64,000 nt of DNA from Ochotona curzoniae (lineage: Eukaryota > Chordata > Mammalia > Lagomorpha > Ochotonidae), in contig NW_024464918.1 of NCBI RefSeq assembly GCF_017591425.1, positions 6,074,001-6,138,000 of the forward strand, given 5' to 3'. The position numbers and the translations under genes are program-made. Position 1 is the first letter of the stretch; the number at the start of each line of letters is the position of its first letter. Positions 1 to 10,977 of the stretch are shown here, piece after piece. Below the pieces are notes generated by a model. The model made no database searches. It was not told the origin of the DNA and saw nothing but the letters and a program-made list of their open reading frames with translations.

Positions 1-24
1 CACATATACATGTATATTCTACAT

Positions 25-270
25 CTCCCACTACTGGTTCACTAATCCCTGCAACAACTCAGGCTAGGCTAAACTTGAAGCCAGCAGCCTCTAATTCAAT
101 CCAGGTCCCCCACATGGGTGGCACAGACCCCAGTACTCGAGCCGTCACCAGCTTCTGCTCAGGGTGGATATGAGCAAGAAGGTGGAGTTAGAAGCAAAGC
201 TAAGTCTCATGAACTTTAATGTGAGGTTCAAATGTCTTAAACTGTGTCTTAACCACTACACCAAATAATT
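25..270 (-). mobile_element. CSINE (lagomorph C-repeat), antisense, diverged
   Basis: Reads as the reverse complement of the lagomorph tRNA-derived SINE. 'CTACTGGTTCACT', 'AATCCAGGTCCCCCACATGGG' without its last base, and 'CTTAACCACTACACCA' appear in the order expected for the antisense strand. The oligo(A) tail would lie to the left and is not well preserved. It is an old, diverged copy. Confidence 0.85.
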
Positions 271-290
271 GCCGCAACAATTGGATTTTT

Positions 291-305
291 AAAATGATAA
301 TGGTA
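291..305. repeat. Target-site duplication, left copy
   Basis: AAAATGATAATGGTA, identical to 580-594. The pair brackets the retroposon and marks a recent insertion. Confidence 0.9.
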
Positions 306-579
306 GTGGATCCTTCGATGACATGCTCGTGCTTGGAGTGGCGAGATTGGTAGCGATTCATGAATGGTGAACTATCGAAACCACTTGAGCGAGCATCTCA
401 GAGCATGCCCCACATCTGGGACTTGGGGTGGGTGGGAAACTGGGTGGGGCTTCTCCCTCAATATCCCTCTTTACCTCAGATACATGAAGGAAGTGGTATG
501 GAAATGGTGGTCTTACCCACTTCCCTGTAGCCCTTGAACGTTTTTACCTAACTATGTAAAGATTGTCAAAATATTAAAA
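306..579 (+). mobile_element. Young retroposon, probably 5'-truncated lagomorph L1 3' end
   Basis: The insert is flanked by perfect 15-bp direct repeats (AAAATGATAATGGTA at 291-305 and 580-594) and ends in an A-rich tail, so it arose by target-primed reverse transcription. It has no intact reading frame. A canonical G-quadruplex tract at 425-449 and a non-coding, polyadenylated 3' end fit an L1 3' UTR. I did not recognise ORF2 sequence, so another polyadenylated source RNA is possible. An imperfect hairpin pairs 324-341 with 381-395. Confidence 0.7.
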
Positions 580-594
580 AAAATGATAATGGTA
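580..594. repeat. Target-site duplication, right copy
   Basis: AAAATGATAATGGTA, identical to 291-305, directly after the A-rich tail of the retroposon. Confidence 0.9.
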
Positions 595-2245
595 CAATTG
601 CTTATTGTAGAATAATTTCCAAAGTAGATAAAGGACATTAATGAAATATTGGGAAGGCTACTATTTGTATCACTGTGACTTATAAGTCTAAAGATACAGT
701 AAGTGTTCCACATTCAAAACTGACTTGAATCTTGCTTAAGTCAATTTCAACTCTCATCAAGAAAGTTTTAAGGACTGGAGTTTTCAAAGCTAATTCTGAG
801 TCATTTGGGGTTGAGATAAGGCTTGCATCACAGCTCCTGAGTTCTCCACAGAGAAGTAGTCTTGCCAATGACCATGATCAAGAATTCTTGGGAACATAAA
901 CTTTGGATTGTCATAGATCTGGATTATAACCCAGGCCCTATCACATACCTAATTAAGACTTCCATAACTTTGGGTTCCAAGGAAAACAGAGTATGATCCT
1001 CATAATAAGTAGCTCCAGGAGGTGTCGAAGATTGCAGGGGACATTCCCAAGGAGTGGAGAAGAGGGTGTTACATCAACACTGAGAACAAAATGCTGAAAA
1101 CAGGGAGGGGTGGGGCTTGCTGAGTGCTGGGTTTGGATGAGGCCTAGGTGATCACAGAAGCAGTAACCCAGGACTATGGGCTAGAAGATAGGAGACTATT
1201 GGGAGACTGAGCACAAGGCAGAAGTTCCAAGGATGGGCACATGTGGCAGGTATGTGTTCAGGATAGAAGTCCAGAATCATCTGCTGTACTTTAGTGGCAA
1301 CACATTGTTATGATTTTACAGGTATAAATTCAGAAATCTGGAATGTTTTTCACTGGGCTGAAATGAAGATACTGACTGGGCCACTCCCCCTAAAGGCTCT
1401 GTCCCCTTTTCCAGGTTCTGGAGGTCACCTACATTCCTTGGTGCCTAGGCTCTTCCTGGGTCTTCCAAGCAGACAGTAGCATCTTTAGATCTCTCTCCCT
1501 GCTCAAGCAATTACATGACTTCTCTCTCATTTTGGGCTAGACACGAAGCTCTGAGGGCAACACTGGGCAAAAATCACTTGACTCCTACAGGTTTTCTCCA
1601 AAGCACGTGTTCCAAGAATATCCATAGGAAGATGAAAGAGTAGACCTGGAAAGGTAAGTTCCTCTTGCTCTTCCATATTTGTACCATCACCCCGAAGCTG
1701 AGCCTTCCAAGTTTCTATCCAGATTAATTGTGCTTTCTTAAAGGTCATACTAGGTCTAATTCTAAATGGGATAAAAGGTAGGACTGTCCTTACATTCCCA
1801 CTGAAGCTCTCCTTCTGGTTCCATTCTGTTTCTGCATATGGAGTAGGGTTTGAAAAAGCCAGATCCAGGATTGGATTTGAAAGTGATGCACACAGCTAGG
1901 ATGAGCTTCCTGATGTAAGGGGCTTTTATTGGCCTCCTGTCAGTTGGCTGATTTTTTTTCCTTCATTCATTTTTAAAACAATAGAACAAAATGGGTGTTC
2001 TGATATTGTTGTCTTTGGTGTGGTTTCGCGAGCTGCAAATTAAGAGTCATTTTCACTTGGCAGTGCTGCAACAAGCCCATCCAAATCAGATGAACAAGGA
2101 AATGACTTAATTAGCTACTAGGTAAGCACTTGCTCTTGAAGATCTTAAGATTGTAGGCCCTCAGAGGCAATGTTCCACAGTTGGGTGCTCAGTTCCAGAC
2201 AGGCTCCACTTGTCCCTTTTATTCTGTCCTGAGAGTGTATTTCCT
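595..2245. other. Unique sequence, no gene seen
   Basis: No exon-like reading frame and no confident repeat. About 900-1010 has a faint MIR-like order of words (CCCAGGCCCTATCAC then TTCCATAACTTTGGGTTCC), too diverged to call. Confidence 0.5.
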
Positions 2246-2248
2246 GAT

Positions 2249-2263
2249 TTCTCTCTCTCTCTT

Positions 2264-2333
<70 letters not shown>

Positions 2334-2341
2334 GCACACAC
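2249..2341. repeat. Compound microsatellite (TC)n(CA)n
   Basis: About 48 bp of TC dinucleotides with a short TTTC interruption pass directly into about 44 bp of CA with one CGCG variant. It abuts the tail side of the antisense CSINE that follows and probably grew from the SINE's pyrimidine-rich 3' end. Confidence 0.97.
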
Positions 2342-2612
2342 AAAATTTATGTATTCATTTGAAAAGCAGAGTGACAGGGAGGGAGAGACACAGAGAGAAC
2401 TTCCATCTGCTGGTTCTCTTCCCTAATGGCCACAACAGCCAGGTTTTAACCAGGAGCCAAGAATTCTGTTCAGATCTCCTTTGGGTCATCTTCTTCTCTC
2501 TTTCCAAATGCGTTAGAAGAGAGCTCTATATGAAGTGGAGTAGGTGGGACTTAAACCAGTGCTTCAGTAGGGATACAGGCATCCTAAGGTTTAACCCTGC
2601 TGTACTGTAACA
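2342..2612 (-). mobile_element. CSINE, antisense
   Basis: Antisense signature in order: 'TTATGTATTCATTTGAAAAG', 'GAGAGACACAGAGAGA', 'TCTGCTGGTTCTCTTCCC', 'TGGCCACAACAGCCAGG', then 'GTAGGTGGGACTTAAACCAG' near the head. Diverged copy, tail to the left. Confidence 0.9.
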
Positions 2613-3160
2613 CCAATGTGTTTCCTGATTGTCCACCTAGAATTGGATCTGGATGGGCTCCACTATTGCTGCTACCTACCTGGTATACAGAAAGTGGCAG
2701 AGGAAAATGGTTGCAGTATCTCCTTGCCCCTGTTCTCCAGATATAACTGACGTATGGCAATTCCTTTGAAATTGATTCATCTTCATTTCATTCCCTTTGG
2801 TCCGCCCTGCTGAGCTGAACATTGGTCCCAATAATGGCAGCCTTAATCATTGTAATAAGTAGTCATTCACTACATAACTGGGTTTCATGCCTACAGAGGT
2901 CCCTTTATTCAACCATTATACGGGTCTGAAACCCATTCTGTGGTGGATGCTGTTTCCAAGGAGAGCCACAAGTGTCCAGGCTGGGGAAATGTCCCTCTGG
3001 GCAATTGAGTATTGGATGGGTTCCAGGGGTCATTTCCAAGGCCAAACCAAAGAAGTCTATCTCAGTGGAACTCCAAGACTTTTGTTCTGGGTCAGCCAGT
3101 GCCTTTGATTTCCATTTTTATCGACTTTGATAGATGCTTTTAAAGCCTACAGAGGCAATC
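2613..3160. other. Unique sequence, nothing recognised
   Basis: No repeat, exon or RNA gene recognised. Short overlapping frames only. Confidence 0.45.
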
Positions 3161-3310
3161 TGAGTATCATGGTTCAGCAGACAGGCCTTCAACCCAGACA
3201 GACTTAGCTTCAAAGATGAGTGTCTGGATTAACCAGCTGTGGGAACTCAGGAGCAATGTGACACTTAGGAATAAATGTAATCATCTGTGTAGAACACCTT
3301 AGCCCCATGT
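3160..3310 (+). repeat. MIR-like SINE relic
   Basis: Word order resembles MIR: 'GGTTCAGCAGACAGGCCTT', 'CAACCCAGACAGACTTAGCT', 'CCAGCTGTGGGAAC', then 'ACTTAGGAATAAATGTAATC'. It is heavily diverged. Confidence 0.5.
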
Positions 3311-5940
3311 GTGATACCTAATGATAACAACAAATGAGAACACTGCTGAAATTATTTTTAAAAACATTCATAGCATTCTAGCCTTTTGCCTGAGGCTTTA
3401 ACAGCAAGGAACAGATCCCAAAGAAAAGATACAAACCAGAAAGTGTTGTCAGTGCCATTCCAGATGGCCAGAGTAGGCCCTGTTTTAGAAGCAAATCACT
3501 GTCAGAGTGATGGGTGTACACCTCTGTCTGTTCCTGCTTGTGTCACCACCACTGTTAACATTGCTGGTTTCATCTTCCCTTGATGGTCAAAATCCTAAAT
3601 CCATCAGACCCATATATCACTTCTGAATTTCTGGGTGCACTCTTCTTCAGGAAACCAGAGCAAACCCCTCAGGAAAGCAAGTCCTACCACTTGCTTAAGG
3701 ACTAGGATTTAGTTCTTCTCTTTGAGTTCTTTGTCCTAGAGTAGCAACTGTTCTTGACTTGGGCCTCCTTCTGATCTTGAGCACAGCAAGATGAAGTGTT
3801 ACTAATTTCAAGTTTTCTTTCCCCTTTTTCATCTTGCTGGGCCTTCCAAAGCCAAGGAGCCCTCAAAGATGGAAAACTTGCACCTGGTGCACCTCCAGTC
3901 CAAGGGAAGACAGATCTGAGAGAGAGCCTAATGCAGGATCTTAGCATCTTCTGTAAGATCTTCTTCCCCAGTTAAGATGTCATTGAATATAGCACACAAA
4001 TTATCTAATAGGAATTACTGGGGGAAACAGACTCTCACAATGCACATTGCAGAAGTGCATTACAGAGAGCATTACTGTGGAGAAGCTGACATCATGGAAC
4101 CTGAGGACTCCAGCAGGGTCATGTCAGAGCACATTGTCTTCGTATTTCAAGCTTGTGCCAGGAAACCCCAAGGCATGTTTTTAGGTGTCCTTGTAAATGG
4201 CCAAGGAAGAGAACTCAAGAGTTTTCAAATGCATTCAATCTGTTTCTGGCCTGATTGGCAATACTCAGGGGTCTCCTTGCAAGGGAACAAGGGAATTCCC
4301 TTAAGACTAGAGCCTACTTTGAGTGGCAGGGAATATACTTTGTTAGGTAGAAGACAGGGATTCTTGGTGTGGGTTGGGTAAGACATTACATACAAATGGA
4401 ATTCTATCTAGCACCTTCCCTCAGTTCCTAGAAATCCTCTATTCCTCCTCCCCACATCAAAATTGAGGTGACGTTTGGGTTGGCAGCAGCATGGCTCTGC
4501 CGTCATAGGCAATTCCACTTGTGCTGTCTTGGATTTGCTTTCTCTGGCAGACCTGGAGCCAGTTCCCAATGAAATATATCCAATGGCTTTTCAAAATTGC
4601 AGGCTGAGTCTGGCTGGCAAGAGGTGCGTGGGGAGGTGAGGTGGGGACCTGCAGAGGAAGGGCCATGGTAATTGCTGCAGAGGCCGTGAGTCTGCTCTGA
4701 GGAAGTAATTTCATATGATCTCTACTCTGTCACTTCCTGTTTGGCTCTGCCTGCTACCTTAGGCTGGACACAGAGCTGTGCTATTTATAGACAATCCACT
4801 CTGCAGTTCTGGATCCTACCAGTGTGTAAGGTAGTGCTTTCTTTGTTTTTAATAGTGTCCTAGGACAGCACTGGCATGTATGGGGGTTGACATCTTCCCT
4901 TTCAACACTCTTGGGATGGATCAAGAAGGACCTCCACACCCAACCCTTTCATAGGAATCCAGAATCCCCTGAAAGGCAGAGCAGCCTTTGGTTGCTGGTG
5001 CATCCCAGGGTTGTGCCTGCCCCCTCGGAGCCCCTTGGCCCCACCCTATCCTGGATGTGGTGGGGATGATTGGGTTCTAAGACGGATGCCATCCCTAAAG
5101 GATTATGCAAATCTGAAAGGCTCCCTAGACTTTCATGCTGTCCCAGGGAAACAACAAATCAGTGGCCCACAATTGTGGGAATCAGAGAGCAGGAGGCTGC
5201 TTCTTGCTCCAGGCCTCTTCCCAGCCCTGGGACCAGCAGAACGCAGCCCTAATGAGCCTGGACCACCCTCAGACCTCAACATTTTGTGCATGGGGAAAGA
5301 GATGTGTTTATGGAAGAATGAAATAGACCATGTACCGCAACTTTCCTTATCAGTGATGGCAATGGCTCTGGTCTGCATTTTTCCAGGCAGCCACCACATT
5401 CGGTCAGTATAGACTTCACATCTTTGTCCTGAAAGTGATACCTTGAGCTTCTAGACTTTTCTTTCCTCAAATCCTACCTGAGCATCCTGACCAGCTCCTT
5501 CACTCTGGAGGATAATCTTGGCACTTTGGCTCCCAAGCATCCAGGAGTTCCCTGTTTCTCAAAGCTCAAGTTCAGACTTTAGATCCTGGACTCTCAAACT
5601 GCACTGTGATCTGTATCTGTGTGATGGCCTCAGCCCCCCTCTTCTTCGGAATCAGAGCCATGGGCTCTTGTTCCCCAGAACCTTTATCTCTTCTCACAAT
5701 GTCCTTGGCTAGATTGCCCTTGATGATGCCCCAATCATATCTCAACCCTTGCAGAAAATTCCTGACAGCCTCAACCACGGAGTGTGTGTTTCTCTCTCTC
5801 TCTCGTTCTGTCAGCTCCCTATTTTTGTGGCTTTATGTCTCATTGATTCATGTGATTAGTGGGATTTCAACATGAACAAGGACTGTCCTCTGCCCGTTTG
5901 CAGGGCCCACATGTGCTAGACTGTGCAAAGTCAAGGTGGC
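3311..5940. other. Unique sequence, no gene supported
   Basis: Longest frame is 134 codons at 3977-4381 with no recognisable domain. A perfect MEF2-type site lies at 4781-4790. A short L2-like run (CTCAAATCCTACCTGAGCATCC) may sit near 5465-5520. GC-richer sequence at 4950-5300 has overlapping open frames on both strands, as expected from base composition rather than coding. Confidence 0.45.
4781..4790 (+). promoter_or_regulatory. MEF2 consensus match
   Basis: CTATTTATAG fits YTAWWWWTAR exactly. It is followed by a GACAATC run and lies in otherwise unique DNA. One site alone does not show function. Confidence 0.3.
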
Positions 5941-5944
5941 CTTC

Positions 5945-6110
5945 CATGGTGGTCAGGAGTACTGGCTCGGGCAAGGGGGCTTGAACTGCACTACATTGTG
6001 TGACTAGAGGCAAGGTCATTCATCTCTCTGGTCCACATTTGGATGACTCTGACTTGCAGGGATGAAATCGGGTTTTCAGAGCCAGGACACTTAGCATAGT
6101 GTTCAATGTA
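5945..6110 (+). repeat. MIR relic
   Basis: 'GTGTGACTAGAGGCAAGGTC' then 'CATCTCTCTGGTCCACATTT' corresponds to the MIR core 'tgtgtgaccttgggcaagtc...ctctctgtgcctcagttt', preceded by a degenerate 'ggcttgaactgcactac'. Confidence 0.75.
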
Positions 6111-6234
6111 TTGGAATCCTGACACAGATGTCTGTGGATGGCTTGGAATCCCAGGTGTAGGGTCCAGAGCCTTTCTGAATTATTTGACACTGGCTTGTTC
6201 TGTCTGCAGAACTCCTGCCTGGCTTGGCTTCCAA

Positions 6235-6345
6235 ACATTTGGCAAAGCCTCAGTTTCCACATGTATGAGTCTGAGAGAACAGGAATACCACTTCCCAGGG
6301 TAGTTAATTATAAGATTAAATATGACGATGGATGTAAAATGCCCC
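6235..6345 (+). repeat. MIR 3' half
   Basis: 'GGCAAAGCCTCAGTTTCCAC' followed by 'TAATTATAAGATTAAATATG' matches the MIR 3' half (conserved 'cctcagtttcc' then 'gattaaat'). Confidence 0.65.
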
Positions 6346-7319
6346 CGATTCAGAGAGGAAGGCTCAGTAATTGTGGCGATTGCTGTGGGTACACAGGAAT
6401 TCTGGTCTGTGTCACGCCATGGGATTTTGCTGGGGGGCTTCAGTGTCCCTGGCTCCCATGCTGGATTTGTAAGGGGCAGGAAAGAGACACTGACTTGGCA
6501 TAATTCTGCTTTTCTTTCTGCTTTGCCCCATGCCACCCAGACTAGAGAGAAATGGGGAAACTTCGGGAGTGTGGAGTCCAGGCCAGCTTCCCAGCTAGGA
6601 ATGACAGGACCCTCCAGGTGGCTGAGATGGAGCCACCTGGAGCTTGGCATGTGCATGGCCCCAGGCAGCTCATCAGACCCCAGCACAGACATCTCCTAGA
6701 ACATCCAGTGTCCCTGGAAACACACACTTTCTCTGAGCCAGAGAATCCAAGGCAAACAGATCAGCTCCCCCACCCCCACTCCCTTTCCATGTCATCAGCT
6801 TTGTCCTGGGGTGGATAATGTTTCTCTAACTGCCTAATTGGGAGAATTTGACTGGAAAATTGCCAGCGTGTTCTTTCAGAGGGTGCCAGCAGCTGGAGGC
6901 TGCCAGCTGTAATGTCAGTGGGGAAGCCTGGCTTTGCCACGAGGAGTCAGGATGTATTGTTCTGTCTCCGGTCTCTTTCCCAGGCACCTAGTGCAGTCCA
7001 CCAGCTCTCAGAGGACAGAAGGCCAAGGAGCAGGACACAGGTGGCCAGAAAAGATCCAAGAAGTGCAAACTTTTCCCTCTACCTCCTCATGTTCGTTTCC
7101 AGCGTATACTGCTTGGAAATGAAATAGGATGAAAAGAAAAGGCACCTGGATCACCAGGATATGGTAGCATTGTGGTTAGCTCCGTGAGTTCCCACTGCTG
7201 CAGCTCTGAGTTTGGACTGGGCCTGCAGTTATTTGGAAAGAAGAACGTCTAATTGCCAAGCCCTGGTCCTAAGTTGGACAGATGTTGGTGTGTTTAAGAC
7301 TGCAGACCTTTGCCACAGA
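6346..7319. other. Unique sequence, no gene seen
   Basis: The antisense frame of 170 codons at 6180-6692 has no family signature and reads through the MIR fragment, so it is not supported as a gene. A possible SINE head near 7160-7250 could not be confirmed. Confidence 0.45.
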
Positions 7320-7440
7320 TAGCTTGCTTGAGTTTACATCTAGGCTTGGATACTTTCTGGGCAAGTTACCAACTCCCCTAGTTTCATCATATATCAGATA
7401 AAGGTGATATTAGTATCACCAACTTCTGCTACACAAATCA
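7320..7440 (+). repeat. MIR relic
   Basis: 'GGCAAGTTACCAACTCCCCT' then 'AGTTTCATCATATATCAGAT' and 'AAAGGTGATATTAGTATCAC' follow the MIR order 'gggcaagttact..ctcagtttcctcatctgtaaa..ataat'. Confidence 0.75.
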
Positions 7441-7819
7441 GTGTACTTGGCTGGTGGAGCCTCATGTCTTTAACATGTGGCATCTAGGGTCTTCTTGTCG
7501 TGTGGGGGTGAAACCCACATCAAGGGGACACAGCATGAAGCAGCAGGTAAAGGAGGTTTGGCTGGACCAGCTTTAGAAGATGCATACCCTTCTCTGGTCA
7601 CATGGTGACATTCCACTGTCGAGAATGTAGTCCTCTTGTCCCAGCCTAAGTAGATGGGTGTGAGATAGCTTAACTGGAACTCAACATGCGGAGGCTGCCA
7701 CTCAGTCTGTGCCATTCAGAGAAACCTTCCCAATCATAGTAGCAGCACACATTTATAGTCATCACTGTGTGTCAGGCACTGTTTTTCAAAATGACAATAT
7801 CTATATGTATGCATTAAAG

Positions 7820-8395
7820 ATTGCTGAGATAGGAACCCAAATGCAACTCCCAAAGGGACAGTTGAAGAAGGGATTAAGTATTTGAACACCCATGTTCATA
7901 AAACATTACTGTAACCAAAGGGTAGAAATAGGCCAGTGTCCACCAGTTGGTGAATGGGAAAAAGATGTGTGCAGGGTAGACTAATCATCCAGCCGTAGGA
8001 AAGAAAGGAATTCTGACAGCATGAATACTATACGATGAATAAACCCTGAGAACATTATGCTAATGACATAGGCCAGGCAAGAGAAGACAAATGTTATATG
8101 ATTTCCTGTATAAGGTCTGCTCAGTCTGGAAAATTTTTAAGGACAAAAAATAAGATGATGGTTGCCAGGTTCTGGTGGCGGGGGGTGGGGTGATTGAGGA
8201 TTTAGGAATTACTGTTTAATGGGTACAGAGTCAGAGCTTTTCAGAATGCAGAGAGTTCGAGGCATGGATGTGGTAACGGCTGTGCAGTGCAAATGAATGT
8301 TCTTTAAGTCACCCAACCATGTGCACTTAAATATGGCTAAGGTGGTAAATTTATGCTTGTGTCTAGTTTTGTACAATTAAAAGCAATTTTAATAG
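7820..8395 (+). mobile_element. Old L1 (L1M class) 3' end, sense
   Basis: Follows the L1M 3' region closely: 'CACCCATGTTCATAAAACAT', 'GTCCACCAGTTGGTGAATGG', 'GAACATTATGCTAATGACAT', 'GATGGTTGCCAGGTTCTGG', 'GTTTAATGGGTACAGAGTC', 'TGTGCACTTAAATATGGCTA', ending 'TACAATTAAAAGCAATTTTAA'. Truncated at the 5' side, with no coding capacity left. Confidence 0.95.
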
Positions 8396-8965
8396 TGAGT
8401 TTAAGAATGGGGATATTTGCAAAGATACAGGTAGTAGGTGATAGGTGCCTGCAAGCATGAGCATGACTGCTTAGTCCAGAGGAAACTGGACCCAAGGAGA
8501 AGCAGAAGCTGGTGGCCCTGGGAGAAGGACCATCCCGCTGAAACTGTGGCTGCAGGTACAGGAACTCATCCCTCCAAACCACAGCCCTGCAAGAAATAAG
8601 ACGGAAACAAGCAGCCTGACTTTTGTTCTTCCTTCTGACCTCCTGCCCAGGACTCTCGCTGACCACACCTTGCTGGAAATGAGAGTTGCAGGGAAGCTGC
8701 CATGTAGTCTACACAAGTTATCCCTCCAAGAATTCAGAGGAGGACAGAGGGTGGGGAAGAGATTTGATGGGCAATTGTATCTTATCCCATGGCAATTCCA
8801 TTATTTCTTTCCTTTGGGTACAGAGACAGAATGAAAAGGGGTGAAGGAATTCAGCAGTTGGTGATCTGAGATGGCTTTGAGCCTGCAGTGGCTGACTCCA
8901 GCACTTGCAGAGGCACAAGGGGAAGCTGAGACGTGGGGAAGGCCTACAAAGGGCCAGGCGTGGTG
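8396..8965. other. Unique sequence, nothing recognised
   Basis: Mixed-composition DNA without a recognisable repeat or exon. Confidence 0.4.
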
Positions 8966-8969
8966 TTCC

Positions 8970-9080
8970 TCTCCTCCCTCTGGAGATTGAGAAAAGTGAG
9001 ACTTCAGCTTATTGACTTGCACAGGGTCAGGCAGCTCATAGGGAGTGGATCAGGATTTCAGACTCCAACACTGAGTTCTT
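8970..9080 (-). repeat. MIR relic, antisense
   Basis: 'TTGACTTGCACAGGGTCAGG' then 'CAGCTCATAGGGAGTGGATC' and 'AGGATTTCAGACTCCAACAC' match antisense MIR ('taacttgcccaaggtcacacagctagtaagtggca..gattcgaaccca'). Confidence 0.8.
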
Positions 9081-9624
9081 TCCATCGACTCTTGACCTCC
9101 AGGCTGAGTCCCTCACTGTCACCACCATTATCACCAGCATCAGGAGGCGGCTGCTGAGCAAGGGCAGCTTTGTGCTGTGTGTTTGGACAAAGGGAGCCAC
9201 TATGCACAGGCCCAGCACCTCCTCCACCCCCACCAAGCCTTCAGGCCAGGCACCTACTTTGTAAAAAGCCACACAAAACACAGACACAAAACCACTGTCC
9301 ATCCGCTGTCAGCAACCACCAGAATGCGGGAGCTGAAAGAGAAATTTGAAACCACCTATCCAGCTCTCTTAGCTTGCCTGGGCCAAAATGACCTCTGAGT
9401 CCACTGTGAATCCACATGGAGCACCAGAGCTAGGTCTTGTTAACACAGGATGCGGAGGGCATCCCTATGATTTCACAGCATCCCTCTATGTCCGTCTGCA
9501 CTCTGATCTCTCAGATACAGGCCAAAAACTGTAGCCCACGGGGCAAATATTATGACACAGAAGGTTAAACTGTCTGTTGAGACACTTGTATCCCACATTC
9601 CTAATACCTGAAGTTGGCCCCTGT
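9081..9624. other. Unique sequence, nothing recognised
   Basis: No repeat or gene signature noticed. Overlapping short frames on both strands. Confidence 0.4.
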
Positions 9625-9790
9625 CTCTGTTTCCCATCCAGTTCCTGATGTACACCCTGGAAGTCAGCACGGGGTGGTGCAAGTATACTTGGGTCTCTGT
9701 GGGATGCAGTTCCTGACTCCTAGCTTTGAAACACCTTTGTGGCCATTTGCAGAGTGAATCAGTGGATGGAAAATACATATCTCTTGCATG
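9625..9790 (+). mobile_element. CSINE, internal and 3' part
   Basis: 'CCCATCCAGTTCCTGATG', 'CTTGGGTCTCTGTGGGATGC', 'TTCCTGACTCCTAGCTTTG' and 'AGAGTGAATCAGTGGATGGA' follow the CSINE body in order. The head is missing or very diverged and the tail is lost. Confidence 0.8.
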
Positions 9791-10016
9791 CTTCTCCTTT
9801 TTACTCTTACATTGGCCCTGCTGCCTGTTCTGGTCAACAAAGTGTTAATGGCACAAAGTCACATTTACTCATTTACCTGCAAGGCTGCTTTCCATCCTAA
9901 GAGCTCAGCTGAGTAGCTGCAGCAGACATGGGGAGGGGGTGGGATGGTCAAAGAGCTGGCTACATGGACCACTTGGCCACGCATAGAAATTTTGTGGCCC
10001 TAAACCACACAGCTTA

Positions 10017-10412
10017 AGTTGGCAGTAGCTGCTGTAGCCAAGGTGCCGCTCACTAGGTAGATTTAAAAATCCCACAAAAGTGTTGTCTCGGAGTTCTGAA
10101 AGCCAGAAATCGGAGGCCAGGCTGTCAAGAGGATGAACCCCCAAAGGCTAGGAAGTAGAGTCAGTTGAGGCCTCGGCCCTAGGGCCCTGGCATGCCTTGA
10201 TTCAGAGAAAGCATCCTCCCCGTGACTCCACATCATCTCTCCGTGCATGTCCGTCTGTGACCAGGTGCCTGGCTTTTGGAAAGGATACAGCCTTACTGAT
10301 TCAGGGCTCGTCCCAACACATCGTATGTCCACATTAGCTCCTGTGCACACACACTGGAAGTTAGGACCTCGGTGTCTTTTTGAAGGTACATGACTCAGCC
10401 CGTAACACCAAG
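10017..10412 (-). mobile_element. MaLR (MLT1/MST-type) LTR, antisense, about full length
   Basis: Antisense MaLR order: 'GCTGTAGCCAAGGTGCCGCT', 'CACTAGGTAGATTTAAAAAT', 'GAGTTCTGAAAGCCAGAAAT', then near the other end 'AAGTTAGGACCTCGGTGTCT' and 'ACTCAGCCCGTAACACC'. About 395 bp, close to a solitary LTR. No internal retroviral sequence is attached. Confidence 0.85.
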
Positions 10413-10499
10413 CTATATTATTGCTCACCTGGCCAATTGCAGACAGGTAACTGGTGTCTTACTTTTTGCACTGTACCCTCACTCCACTCCCAAACCCTT

Positions 10500-10900
10500 T
10501 TTCTCTACAACTCACCATCTGCTTCTTGAGATAATCCTATCACAGTTAAAAAGGGATTGTTCCCCTCTCCTTTTGAAACCCTCTAAGGCACATCCATTAG
10601 GTGGGGCTGCCCTCTGTCTAGCCTGGCCTGTAGTACACGGAGCCGTCTGCCTTCCCACAGCTTCCTTGTTCATATCCTGTGTGCCTTGCTGCTGTAGCCT
10701 GGCTCCCTTGGAGCTGTTACAACCCATCACACATCCTGGCCTATGCTACCCTGATGTCAGGCGTCCCTTCACACAGACATTCCTTTCCCACCTCTGCTTG
10801 TGCAGTCCTCCTCATCCTCCCTGGCTCAGGGAGCCTGGTCTGACTTCACTTGCCAGGTACACAGCTCAGCCCTGGCCTTTCCCCACAATTGTAAGGCCTC
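10500..10900 (+). repeat. Possible L2 fragment
   Basis: Pyrimidine-rich text such as 'CCCCTCTCCTTTTGAAACCC', 'GACATTCCTTTCCCACCTC' resembles the L2 ORF end and 3' UTR in sense. The 204-codon open frame at 10390-11004 crosses this fragment and the adjacent CSINE, which argues against a gene. Confidence 0.45.
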
Positions 10901-10977
10901 ACGTGTGTGGTGATTCTGGGATTGCTGTAGCTCCTTCATCAGCTTACTCTCAAGGAGAACACGGTCTTATTTTTGTC

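Noticed and set aside
6180..6692. 170-codon antisense open frame
   Set aside because: Runs through a MIR fragment and overlaps several other open frames on both strands.
7150..7260. Possible CSINE head
   Set aside because: Only a few shared words, and no body or tail follows.
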